NCBI GenBank assembly: GCA_036824505.1
Contig: DAITAA010000005.1
Location: forward strand, 62,001-126,000
Direction: 5' to 3'
DNA length: 64,000 nucleotides
Origin: SCUD01 sp036824505
Lineage (GTDB): Bacteria; Pseudomonadota; Gammaproteobacteria; Steroidobacterales; Steroidobacteraceae
In this document: positions 9,318 through 17,905 of the stretch, piece after piece
Numbering within the stretch: the stretch's first letter is position 1
Layout: each line of letters opens with the position of its first letter
Made by a program: the position numbers and the translations under genes
Notes under the pieces: model-generated
Told to the model about the DNA's origin: nothing
Database searches by the model: none
What the model saw: only the letters and a program-made list of their open reading frames with translations

Positions 9318-12172
9318 GCCGCCTGCACTCCCTCATCGGCGATCTCTCCCAGGGCCTCGCAGAGGCTGGCGAACTCGGGGCGTAATCGCACCGCCAGGTC
9401 GCATGCCATCTTGAAATCGCCACCACGGGCTGCTTGTTCACAGTCGCTGGCTGCTGCAGCAAGGCGTCGTCCCCCGATGCTGAGGGCGGCGGACTTCAGC
9501 GCATGGGCGGCGCGTTCCACCTCGGCGATATTGAAGGCATTCAACGCCATGTCGACCTCGTCGAGATTCGTTGCTGCCTGGGTCCGGAAGAGCGCAATAG
9601 CCCGCGGAACAATCTGGGGACGCTTCAGCGAGCGCAATTCTTCGATGTGAGCCAGGTCGACCACCGGCAGGGCGCTCGCGGTCCCGGGCTCGCTGCTTTC
9701 ATGATGTGCTGCGTCGCCGCGGACGTTGCCAGGCGCAGCGCCGGCTGCGGGATCCGCCGCAGGAGCCGTGCTGGTGGCGGAACCCGTCGCCATCTGCAGC
9801 ACCTGGCGGAGTTTCTTCATGGTGAACGGCTTGCTGATGAAGTCGTTCATGCCCGCTTTCAGGCAGCGCTCGCGGTCGCCCTGCAGGGCGTTCGCCGTGA
9901 GCGCGATGATAGGCATCGGTTGGCGACCGATCGAGGCTTCTTTAGAGCGGATGCGGCGGGTAGCCTCAAAGCCGTCCATCAGTGGCATCTGACAGTCCAT
10001 GAGGATCAGATCGAAGGCCCACGAGAGGGCCTGTTCGACACCGACACTGCCGTCGTGCGCGCAAGCTACATTGCATCCTAGTGACTCGAGCATGCCGACA
10101 GCTACTTCGCGGTTGACCTGGCTGTCCTCGACCAGGAGCACCCGGAGATTGAGCTTTTCCTGTTCGGCAGCCTCGGGCGGCGGTTGCTCGGCCGAGCCCC
10201 CGCGCCCGAGAGCATGATCAATCGCGGCGCGCAGTCGGGCCCGGCGAACCGGCTTGCTCATGCGCGCATCAGGAGCACTGGATGGCTTGATCAACAGCAT
10301 GGCCGTGGCGGCGGCCGGCTTGCTGCTCATCATCAACACGAGCGGGACCGCTGCGGAGGCCGGCGTAGACCGTATCCGATCGATCAACTCCGCGCCGGTC
10401 ATGTCGGGCAGAAGCTCGTCAATCAGGACCACATCGAATTTATCGATCGCGATGCGATCAATGGCGTGACGCCCCGATCGCGTTATCCATGCGTTGGTAC
10501 CGCCAGCCTCCAGCAACGCCGCAACGGCCTTGGCGGCGGACTCGTCGTCCTGCACGATCAGGGCGTTTTTTACGCCCGCGCTGAAGGATTCGACGGGCTG
10601 CTTCGTTCCCTTGGGGATCGCAAGCGGCAGCGTGACCCAGAATGTCGAGCCGCTGCCGAGCTTGCTGATGGCCCCAACTTCGCCACCAAGCAACGTGACC
10701 AACTCCCGGGTGATCGCCAAACCCAGGCCCGTGCCGCCACGCTTGCGCGTCTCGAACGAGTCGCCCTGGGTGAAAGGCTCGAAAATGGTGTCGAGCTGAT
10801 CTGCGGGAACCCCAAAGCCGGTGTCTTCGACCTCGATGCGCAGTTGCACTCTCGCCTCGGCCAGTTCGGTTGCGGTGACTCGCACGATGACATGCCCCCG
10901 CTCGGTGTACTTGATGGCGTTGCCGAGCAGGTTGACGACAATCTGGCGCAGGCGGATGGGGTCGCCGCTGCATGTCTGGGGCACAGCCGCGGCGATGTCA
11001 CAAACCAGCTCCAGGTCGCGTTCGTGTGCTTGTGGAGCGAGAAATTCGCAGACTTCCTCCAGCAATTCGACAGGCGAGAATCCGGTTGCCAGTACCTGCA
11101 ACTGGCCGGCCTCGATCCTCGAGAAGTCGAGGATATCGTTGATGATCTCAAGCAGCGCATCGGCGGAAGAACGCATGGTCTGCACCATGTGCTGCTGCTG
11201 GTCCGCGAGGCCGGTGTTCTCTAATAGTTCGGCCATGCCGACGACGCCGTTCATCGGCGTGCGGATTTCATGGCTCATGCGCGCCAGGAAGTCTCCCTTG
11301 GCCTGACTGGCTTTCTCCGCCTCGCGCGCCGCCTGCTCGAAGTTCCTGGTACGTTCAATGACGAGCTCCTGCAACTTCTGGCGGTGCTCAGCCAGCCGCA
11401 GGTTTCGGGAATGGATCTGCTGGATCATCTCGTTGAAGCTGATGATCAGACTACCCACCTCATTGGCGCCGCCGGGCTCGGCGCGAATCGAGTAATCCTG
11501 GGTGTATGCCACCTGATCCATGGTCTCGAGCAGGTGGCCGATCGGAGTCGCAATCTGCCTGCGCATCCGGGCGGCGACCAGGAACACAACGATTGCAACC
11601 GGCAGCATGATGAGCAGAGCTCGAACCAGCGGCCCGAGCGCCAGATTCAGGAACGGCCGCGGTGACACCACGACCTCGACCGAACCGACGGGGTCGCCGT
11701 TGATTTCCAAGGCGCGAGAAATCCGCAGGTCGGGCAAGGAAATTTCCGGCAAGTAGTCGAGCGCGACCTGCTGCCAGCGCGGAATACCAGGGTCAGGCCG
11801 TTGCGAGCTGTCTGCGGCATGGACGACCCTGGCGAGCACCGCGCCGTCGTTGTTTATCAGCTGGACCGAAGCCGCATCGGCGATTCTCGCGATCTTGGTC
11901 GCGGCTGCCTTTGTCTGGTATCTGAAATCACCGACGAGCGCCGAGACCGCAGCGGCTCTGCTTTCCTCGATGGCCTTGTCCACCTGCTTTAGCAGCATCG
12001 TGCGTTCATCGGCGACGACCTGCCACAGGAGCGGCACTATCGCGACGAACAGCGCTGGCGCAGCGACGAACGCGAACAATCGTGTCAATCGCCGCGACAG
12101 GCTCCCGGTAGGGCGCCAGACGGTTCGCCGTTTGGGCGCGGAAGGAATCGCTGATCGGTCTTTACTGGGCAC
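9314..12172 (-). CDS. Hybrid histidine kinase, HAMP–HisKA–HATPase–REC–REC–Hpt (BarA-like)
   Basis: A 952-aa inner-membrane sensor with a complete internal phosphorelay. A first membrane segment lies near residues 30-52, a periplasmic sensor at about 55-180, and a second membrane segment at 182-202. HAMP follows (about 203-255). HisKA has RMSHEIRTPMNGVVGMAELL with His 301, and the HATPase has N-, G1- and G2-boxes (VNLLGNAIKYT, DTGFGVP, GGTGLGLAI). Receiver 1 keeps an Asp (VVLIDELLPD) but is divergent. Receiver 2 is canonical (LILMDCQMPLMDG, FISKPF). The Hpt domain has AHALKSAALSIGG. The start is GTG at 12172. The layout resembles BarA/TorS-type sensors; the signal is unknown. It is coupled to the EAL regulator by a 4-base overlap. 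Confidence 0.88.
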   Translation of the reverse strand: MPSKDRSAIPSAPKRRTVWRPTGSLSRRLTRLFAFVAAPALFVAIVPLLWQVVADERTMLLKQVDKAIEESRAAAVSALVGDFRYQTKAAATKIARIADAASVQLINNDGAVLARVVHAADSSQRPDPGIPRWQQVALDYLPEISLPDLRISRALEINGDPVGSVEVVVSPRPFLNLALGPLVRALLIMLPVAIVVFLVAARMRRQIATPIGHLLETMDQVAYTQDYSIRAEPGGANEVGSLIISFNEMIQQIHSRNLRLAEHRQKLQELVIERTRNFEQAAREAEKASQAKGDFLARMSHEIRTPMNGVVGMAELLENTGLADQQQHMVQTMRSSADALLEIINDILDFSRIEAGQLQVLATGFSPVELLEEVCEFLAPQAHERDLELVCDIAAAVPQTCSGDPIRLRQIVVNLLGNAIKYTERGHVIVRVTATELAEARVQLRIEVEDTGFGVPADQLDTIFEPFTQGDSFETRKRGGTGLGLAITRELVTLLGGEVGAISKLGSGSTFWVTLPLAIPKGTKQPVESFSAGVKNALIVQDDESAAKAVAALLEAGGTNAWITRSGRHAIDRIAIDKFDVVLIDELLPDMTGAELIDRIRSTPASAAVPLVLMMSSKPAAATAMLLIKPSSAPDARMSKPVRRARLRAAIDHALGRGGSAEQPPPEAAEQEKLNLRVLLVEDSQVNREVAVGMLESLGCNVACAHDGSVGVEQALSWAFDLILMDCQMPLMDGFEATRRIRSKEASIGRQPMPIIALTANALQGDRERCLKAGMNDFISKPFTMKKLRQVLQMATGSATSTAPAADPAAGAAPGNVRGDAAHHESSEPGTASALPVVDLAHIEELRSLKRPQIVPRAIALFRTQAATNLDEVDMALNAFNIAEVERAAHALKSAALSIGGRRLAAAASDCEQAARGGDFKMACDLAVRLRPEFASLCEALGEIADEGVQAA

Positions 12173-12333
12173 GAAGAAGGCCTCCGCCGCCGATGTGGCT
12201 GGTAATTGATGGATTGTCGACGCGCGGCAATGGCAGTCGGCGACGGATCACGCATTTCGCTGAAGGGCTGTTTACTAAATGCATGCTTGTGATGCCCGTC
12301 GCACTTTTGGGCATGGCACGCAGGCGCCGAAGG

Positions 12334-13329
12334 CTAGTTTTCTGTCGTGACGGCGCGCCGGAGCATCGATTCGACGACCTCCGGTATGGCCATGCCCTCG
12401 TAGAGCACGCGATAGACGTGTTCGCAAATGGGCATGTCGACGCCCAGTCTCTTCGCGACTGAGTACACCGCCTTCGCCGCGTAATAACCTTCGACGACCT
12501 GGCCGATCTCGGCGATCGCCTGGTCGATGGGCTTGCCGGAGGCAACCGCACGGCCGAAGCGGCGGTTTCTCGACTGGTCGTCCGTGCAGGTGAGCACCAG
12601 ATCGCCGAGTCCCGCGAGTCCCATGAAGGTCTCCGGCCGCGCGCCGAACGCGACACCGAGCCGGACCATTTCGGCGAGCCCGCGCGTGATCAGGAACACG
12701 CGGCTGTTCGAGCCGTAGCCGATGCCGTCGGATGCGCCGGCCGCGATTGCGATGACATTCTTGACGGCACCGCCGATCTCGACGCCGACGATGTCCGATT
12801 GCGTGTAGGCGCGGAAGTTGTCGACGGTGAGGGTTTCCGCGAGCTCGAGCGCGAACGCGGCATCGGGCGAGGCGACGGCCAGCGCGGTTGGCAGACCCTG
12901 GCCGACCTCGCGCGCAAATGTCGGTCCCGAGAGAACCGCGAGCGGCACCTTGGGGCCCAGCACTTCGCGCGCAACCTGGTGCGGCAGCTTGCCGGTCGCA
13001 AGCTCGAATCCCTTGCTGGCCCAGGCGACCCGCGAAGAGGGTCCGAGCAATGGTCGCAGCTGCTGGAGCACCGCGCGCAATGCACCCGATGGCACGACGA
13101 CCACGTGGTCATCACCGCTTGCAACAGCGCGGGCAAGATCCGGTTCTATGACGAGTGCGGGCGGGAACTCGATTCCCGGCAGGTAGCGCTCGTTGCGGCG
13201 CGCGTGAGCAAGCTCCTCCGGGTTATCCTCAGCGCGCCCCCACAACACCGTCGACCGGCCGCTGCGTGCGAACTGGATCGCGAGCGCCGTGCCCCAGGAG
13301 CCGGCGCCGAGCACCACGATCGGCGGCAT
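12334..13329 (-). CDS. gpsA: NAD(P)-dependent glycerol-3-phosphate dehydrogenase GpsA
   Basis: Reduces dihydroxyacetone phosphate to sn-glycerol-3-phosphate for phospholipid synthesis; cytoplasmic. The Rossmann motif VLGAGSWGTALA opens the protein. The catalytic-domain signature EIGGAVKNVIAIAAGASDGIG carries the active-site Lys, and GLAGLGDLVLTCTD is also conserved. I use the ATG at 13329 (331 aa). A TTG at 13341 would overlap the secB stop as TTGA and cannot be excluded. It follows secB directly, a gammaproteobacterial arrangement. Confidence 0.95.
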   Translation of the reverse strand: MPPIVVLGAGSWGTALAIQFARSGRSTVLWGRAEDNPEELAHARRNERYLPGIEFPPALVIEPDLARAVASGDDHVVVVPSGALRAVLQQLRPLLGPSSRVAWASKGFELATGKLPHQVAREVLGPKVPLAVLSGPTFAREVGQGLPTALAVASPDAAFALELAETLTVDNFRAYTQSDIVGVEIGGAVKNVIAIAAGASDGIGYGSNSRVFLITRGLAEMVRLGVAFGARPETFMGLAGLGDLVLTCTDDQSRNRRFGRAVASGKPIDQAIAEIGQVVEGYYAAKAVYSVAKRLGVDMPICEHVYRVLYEGMAIPEVVESMLRRAVTTEN

Positions 13330-13337
13330 CTGGCTGC

Positions 13338-13856
13338 TCAATTCGTCTGTTCGGGCGCCGGTCCTTGCTGAGCCTGCCGAGCGGCGCGTTCCTGCAACGA
13401 GCGCTCGAATAATGCATCGAAGTTGACATGCGGCAACAGGAATGGCGGGAAGCCGCCCTTGGTCACGACGTCCGACACCGTCTGCCGGATGTACGGGAAC
13501 AGGATGTTAGGCGCGAACGAGCCCAGAATGCGCCGCGTCTCCTCGGGACTGAATCCGCGCACGACGAACACGCCGGCCTGCTTGACCTCGGCGAGATAAA
13601 CGGCGACCTCGCCATTCTTGGCCTCGAGCGTCACGGTCAGCACGACCTCATGCGCATCCTGGCCGACCGGGTTCGACGATGTGTTGAGATTCAGCGCGAT
13701 CTTCGGGTCCTGTGCCTGGGCCGGCAGAAACGGGCCTTTTGGGGATTCGAACGACAGGTCCTTGATATAGACCGTCTGCAGCGCAACTGCCGGTCCCTGG
13801 CCATTGCCCGCGGAATCGCCTTCGCCGCCCGTCAGAGGATTGTTTTCGTCAGCCAT
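13338..13856 (-). CDS. secB: Protein-export chaperone SecB
   Basis: Tetrameric cytoplasmic chaperone that keeps preproteins unfolded and delivers them to SecA. It is 172 aa. Family features are YIKDLSFESPKGP, the beta-strand region LEAKNGEVAVYLAEVKQAGVF, and the C-terminal-half segment ILFPYIRQTVSDVVTKGGFPPFLLPHV. The ATG at 13856 has a GAGG ribosome site. The N-terminus is rich in Gly, Asp and Asn and the tail in Gln and Pro. The SecA-binding zinc-free tail is short but typical. Confidence 0.96.
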   Translation of the reverse strand: MADENNPLTGGEGDSAGNGQGPAVALQTVYIKDLSFESPKGPFLPAQAQDPKIALNLNTSSNPVGQDAHEVVLTVTLEAKNGEVAVYLAEVKQAGVFVVRGFSPEETRRILGSFAPNILFPYIRQTVSDVVTKGGFPPFLLPHVNFDALFERSLQERAARQAQQGPAPEQTN

Positions 13857-13913
13857 CTTGATGCCTCACATTACATTACGAGTTTTGTTGCGCCTCATGC
13901 CCTTTGCGACCGC

Positions 13914-14336
13914 CTATCCCTTCACAACCGGCAGATTCTCCTGGCGCCAGGCCGTGAGGCCCCCGCGCAGGCAGAAGACATTCTTGAGGCCGGCGCGCGT
14001 CAGCGTTCGCGCCGCGGCGCCGGAGACTGCGCCATTGTCGCAGCACGTGATCAGCGTCTTGCCGCTCAATTTTTCGAGCGCCCTGGGCTCGGCAGCAATC
14101 TGGTCTCCCGGTATGTTACGCGCGCCCGAGATGTGGCCATCCTTGAACTGGTTGACCGGGCGCACATCCACGAGTACGGCGCCTTCGTTCATCATCCGTA
14201 TCGCCTGAGTCGGCGGGATTGCACTCGAGCCGAGCCCGGCTCTGCGTATCTCATAGGCGACGACGACGAGCGCCATCAGCACCAGCCCACCGGCCAGGAG
14301 CGGATGATTGGTGAAATAATTGAGCAGTCGATCCAT
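13914..14336 (-). CDS. Membrane-anchored rhodanese-like protein (YibN type)
   Basis: A 140-aa single-domain rhodanese with an N-terminal membrane anchor (residues about 15-33, LLAGGLVLMALVVVAYEI). The active-site loop ITCCDNGAVSG holds the candidate catalytic Cys. VLVDVRPVNQFKDGHISGARNIP is the standard rhodanese strand-helix signature. I start it at ATG 14336; GTG 14348 is also possible. It lies just upstream of secB–gpsA, where yibN is found in enteric genomes. Thiosulfate/persulfide transfer is inferred from the family only. Confidence 0.85.
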   Translation of the reverse strand: MDRLLNYFTNHPLLAGGLVLMALVVVAYEIRRAGLGSSAIPPTQAIRMMNEGAVLVDVRPVNQFKDGHISGARNIPGDQIAAEPRALEKLSGKTLITCCDNGAVSGAAARTLTRAGLKNVFCLRGGLTAWRQENLPVVKG

Positions 14337-14441
14337 GGCGCGGGTCACGGGTCGGCCGCGTGACCCAGGGCAAAAAACGGCCGCGCATTATATCAGCGCC
14401 GGAAAAGGCGGCCGGATGCCGCCAGGAGTGGGGATTTTACC

Positions 14442-15581
14442 CTGATAAAACAAGTACTTGTCGGTATTGGTTGCCTGATTCTGCTTTTCCCGGCATCCAC
14501 GCTGCCGGCTGCGCGGGATCCGGAAAAGCAGTTGCAGGAGGTCCGCGAGCGCATCGAGGATCTGCAGCGCTCGATCCGTCGCGACACCGATCGCCGCGAC
14601 GCGGTCTCGGCGCAGTTGCGCGACGCCGAGGAAAAGGTGCGCATGGCGCGCGGCCGGCTCGGGGATGTCCGCGAGCGCCTTGCCGCCAGTGACGCCCGAC
14701 TTTCCGGGCTGACGGCACAGCGCGAGCGCGCCGAGCGGACCCTGCGCGAAGAACGCAGCACGCTCGCCAGCCAGCTGCGCTCCGCGTACATGAGTGGACG
14801 CGAGGAGCAGCTCAAGCTGCTGCTGTCCCAGGAAGATCCCGCGGCGTTCGGGCGCATGCTCGTCTACTACTCCTATCTCGGCCGCGCGCGTGCCGGAAAA
14901 ATCGCCGGGATTGAAACGGCGGTTGCGGCGCTGGAGCAGGCTGCGCAGCAGGAGACCGGGGAACGCGAACGGCTGGCTGCACTCGAGACCGACAGCCGCC
15001 AGGAATTGGCGTCGGTCGACTCCGCACGCGCCGAGCGAAGCAAGGCAATTCGCGCCATCAATTCGAAGATCCGCAACAACAGCGACACGATCGCAAAGCT
15101 CAAGCGCGAAGCGGCGGCACTGCAAAAACTGGTCGCCGATTTGCGCCGCGCGCTCCGGGACCTTCCGCCCGGCGCCGGACAGGCCTTCGAAAAGCTGCGC
15201 GGCAAGCTCGCCTGGCCGTCGGCAGGGCGGCTTGTCGCACGCTTTGGCCAGCCACGCGGCGGCGGACTGAAATGGAACGGCGTGCTGATCGAGGCGGGCC
15301 GCGGCGCGGAGATTCGGGCGCTGTACGAGGGGCGGGTCGCTTACGCCGACTGGCTGCCCGGGATGGGGCTCCTCTTGATCATCGACCATGGCGGTTACAT
15401 GAGCCTTTACGCCCATAACGAGCAGCTCTTCAAGGCGGTCGGGGATCGCGTGGAGGGTGGCGAGGTGGTTGCCACCGTGGGCGATAGCGGCGGGCGCAGC
15501 CAACCCGGGCTCTACCTGGAAATCCGCCGTGGGGCGACCCCGGTCGACCCGGTCCCATGGTTCCGGCGGCCAGCACCCTGA
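14442..15581 (+). CDS. envC: Murein hydrolase activator EnvC (LytM-like), probable CTG start
   Basis: Periplasmic activator of cell-division amidases. A long coiled coil covers about residues 30-235. The C-terminal LytM domain is degenerate, as in EnvC: the Zn-ligand positions read NGVLIEA and LYLEIRR, so it should be inactive but able to bind amidases. The first standard start codon in frame is TTG 14532, which would remove the export signal. Upstream in the same frame is a clear signal peptide (IKQVLVGIGCLILLFPASTLPAA). No ATG, GTG or TTG occurs between the in-frame stop at 14361 and that signal. I place the start at CTG 14442, 13 bases after AGGAG (14424-14428). The start is uncertain; the function is not. 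Confidence 0.8.
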   Translation: MIKQVLVGIGCLILLFPASTLPAARDPEKQLQEVRERIEDLQRSIRRDTDRRDAVSAQLRDAEEKVRMARGRLGDVRERLAASDARLSGLTAQRERAERTLREERSTLASQLRSAYMSGREEQLKLLLSQEDPAAFGRMLVYYSYLGRARAGKIAGIETAVAALEQAAQQETGERERLAALETDSRQELASVDSARAERSKAIRAINSKIRNNSDTIAKLKREAAALQKLVADLRRALRDLPPGAGQAFEKLRGKLAWPSAGRLVARFGQPRGGGLKWNGVLIEAGRGAEIRALYEGRVAYADWLPGMGLLLIIDHGGYMSLYAHNEQLFKAVGDRVEGGEVVATVGDSGGRSQPGLYLEIRRGATPVDPVPWFRRPAP

Positions 15582-15665
15582 GAACCGCGTAAGACAGGGA
15601 CAAACTGCGGATTACGTCAAAGACGGCCCGGACCCCTATCGGCGACCCTGCGCTACAGCCCGGCA

Positions 15666-17894
15666 ATGCGCCGGACAGGGGTTGCGCCTGTGGCATTGAA
15701 TGCCCTCGATTTGCCAGTACACCCGTCGAGCGTGAAGCCAAGCCTGGAGCCGTATGGGCATCTGCTTCGGATGCTGATGCCGCGCGCCCTGGGTGTCGGC
15801 ATCTATGACGCCAGCGGGAAGCGCATGTGGGGCGCGGACGATTACGAGGGTCCGGACCCGCTGCCACTGGTGCAGCTGGCGCTGACCAAGACCGTACCGG
15901 AGACCACGGCCCGCATCGATGGCTTCAGCGAGGAATATGAAGGCGCGCCCGCCTATGTGTTCCGGCTGCGAAACAGCGAGGGCAGCGTGATTGCCATCGC
16001 AACGCTGTTGACCCGCGATGGCGAGAACCGGCCTTATTCCTTCGTTCACCAGCTGGTGCAGCCGGCGCTCGAGTGCCTGCAGCGGGAACTTGAAGCACGC
16101 GACAGCGTCGACCTGCTGACGCGTGATCTTGAAGCGCGCGACGCGGATCTCGAGATGTTGCTGCGTATGGCGCCTGACGATCCGGACAGTCCGCTGCAGG
16201 GCGACGAAATAGGCATGCTGGTCCAGACCTGCGTGGATCATCTGGGCTGCGTGCTGGGCGCCCTGGTCGTGCCGGAACGCGGTATTGCGGTGTGCAAGGC
16301 GCCCGCCGGCGAAAAGCCCCAGGTCGAGCAGCTGACGAAGATTCACCGGCACCTGCTGAACTGGGCCCAGTTGAAGCGCTGCAACCTCGTCATCAACAAG
16401 ATCAAGCCGCGACCGATTGAATTGCCGCCATTGAAGATCCTGTCCACACCCGTGCGCCATGTTTCAGGCCGCGTGGTCGGCTTCCTCGTCCTGTTTCGTG
16501 CCGTGGAAGGCCCGGACTTTGAACCGCGGACCGAGCGTCTCGTGGAGCTGCTGTCGCGCAAGACCACGGCCATCCTGCAGGCCAACTTCGATGCCATGAC
16601 GGCGCTGCTGACGCGCTCCGCCTTTGAAGCGCAGGTGCGCGCCAATATCGGCGGGCGCTACGAAAAAGCGGCGGATTGCGTCCTTTATATCGATGCAGAC
16701 AACATGCACGTCGTCAACGACAACTTCGGCATGCACGTCGGCGATGAGCTGATCTGCAAGATCGCCGACGTGCTCCGCAAGAAGCCACGTCCCGGAGCGC
16801 TCGCCGCAAGAATTGCCGGCGACCGGTTCGCCGTGTTCGTGCCCGACTGCAAGCTTGAGTTTGCGCAGCAGATTGCCGAGATGCTGCGCCGCCAATGCTC
16901 CGAACAGACCCACACGCGCGGCGATGGGACCGTGCAGGTATCGATAAGCATCGGCGTCGCGGAACTTCCCGAGAGCCAGAATGCGCTCGCGCATGGGATG
17001 GCGAAGGCGGAGCTTGCATGCAAGGCCGCCAAGGATCGCGGCCGCGATCGCGTCGAGATCTTCCAGGACGCCGATGAAAGCATCATGCGCCGCCACTCCG
17101 ACGTGGTCATCGTGCAACGCCTGCATGAAGCGCTGGAGGCGGATCGTTTCCTGCTCTACGCGCAGCCGGTGATTTCGCTGGGTTCGAAACGCGTCGCGCC
17201 GCGATTCGAATTGCTGCTGCGCATGCTGTCGGAAACCGGGGAAATCCTGCCGCCGGACAAGTTTCTCTCGGCTGCCGAGCGCTACCAGATGTTGCCGGCG
17301 ATCGACCGCTGGGTCGTCACCTATGCGCTCACAACCCTCGGCAAGCACGCGGAGGCGCTGCGCCGCTGTGGCATGCGGTTCTCGATCAATATTTCCGGCG
17401 CGTCGGTGGCTTCGGCGGAGTTTCTGGAGTTTCTGGAGGACAGCGTCAAGAAGAGCGGTTTTCCGGCGGAGTTGTTGTGCTTCGAGTTGACGGAAACCTC
17501 GGCCGTGTCAAATCTGGCGCGCGCCGATTTGCTGATGCAACGCCTGCGCGCGCTGGGCTGCGTCTTCGCACTCGATGATTTCGGGACCGGCCTGAGCTCC
17601 CTTGCCTACCTCAGGGCGCTGCCGGTCTCGATACTGAAGATTGACGGCAGTTTCGTGCGCGATGCCGGCACCAACGGGCGGACCGAATCGATGGTCCGGG
17701 CAATCGCCCAGCTGGGGCACACGATGGGAATGGAAACCGTGGCGGAGTATGTTGAAACAGACGGTCTGCGCACACTGATGACCAGCCTCGGCGTGGATTT
17801 TGGCCAGGGTTTCGCGATGGGTCGACCGACCCCGCTGACCGACGTGCTTGCAGACCTCGAGCTGTACGAGGAGCTGGCAGCGCAAGAGGGCTGA
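15666..17894 (+). CDS. GGDEF–EAL protein with degenerate cyclase motif
   Basis: A 742-aa cytoplasmic protein without membrane segments. The N-terminal 280 residues contain a GAF/PAS-like region of unknown ligand. The GGDEF domain (about 300-460) has AGDRF in place of GGDEF, so cyclase activity is unlikely, though it may bind GTP or act allosterically. The EAL domain (about 480-735) reads FELLLR at the signature but keeps NISG, ELTET, LDDFGTGLSS, LKIDGSF, AEYVET and GQGFA. A phosphodiesterase is therefore plausible. It is inserted between envC and the ctpA-type protease, which are usually adjacent. Confidence 0.85.
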   Translation: MRRTGVAPVALNALDLPVHPSSVKPSLEPYGHLLRMLMPRALGVGIYDASGKRMWGADDYEGPDPLPLVQLALTKTVPETTARIDGFSEEYEGAPAYVFRLRNSEGSVIAIATLLTRDGENRPYSFVHQLVQPALECLQRELEARDSVDLLTRDLEARDADLEMLLRMAPDDPDSPLQGDEIGMLVQTCVDHLGCVLGALVVPERGIAVCKAPAGEKPQVEQLTKIHRHLLNWAQLKRCNLVINKIKPRPIELPPLKILSTPVRHVSGRVVGFLVLFRAVEGPDFEPRTERLVELLSRKTTAILQANFDAMTALLTRSAFEAQVRANIGGRYEKAADCVLYIDADNMHVVNDNFGMHVGDELICKIADVLRKKPRPGALAARIAGDRFAVFVPDCKLEFAQQIAEMLRRQCSEQTHTRGDGTVQVSISIGVAELPESQNALAHGMAKAELACKAAKDRGRDRVEIFQDADESIMRRHSDVVIVQRLHEALEADRFLLYAQPVISLGSKRVAPRFELLLRMLSETGEILPPDKFLSAAERYQMLPAIDRWVVTYALTTLGKHAEALRRCGMRFSINISGASVASAEFLEFLEDSVKKSGFPAELLCFELTETSAVSNLARADLLMQRLRALGCVFALDDFGTGLSSLAYLRALPVSILKIDGSFVRDAGTNGRTESMVRAIAQLGHTMGMETVAEYVETDGLRTLMTSLGVDFGQGFAMGRPTPLTDVLADLELYEELAAQEG

Positions 17895-17905
17895 TCGCGG
17901 GTACC

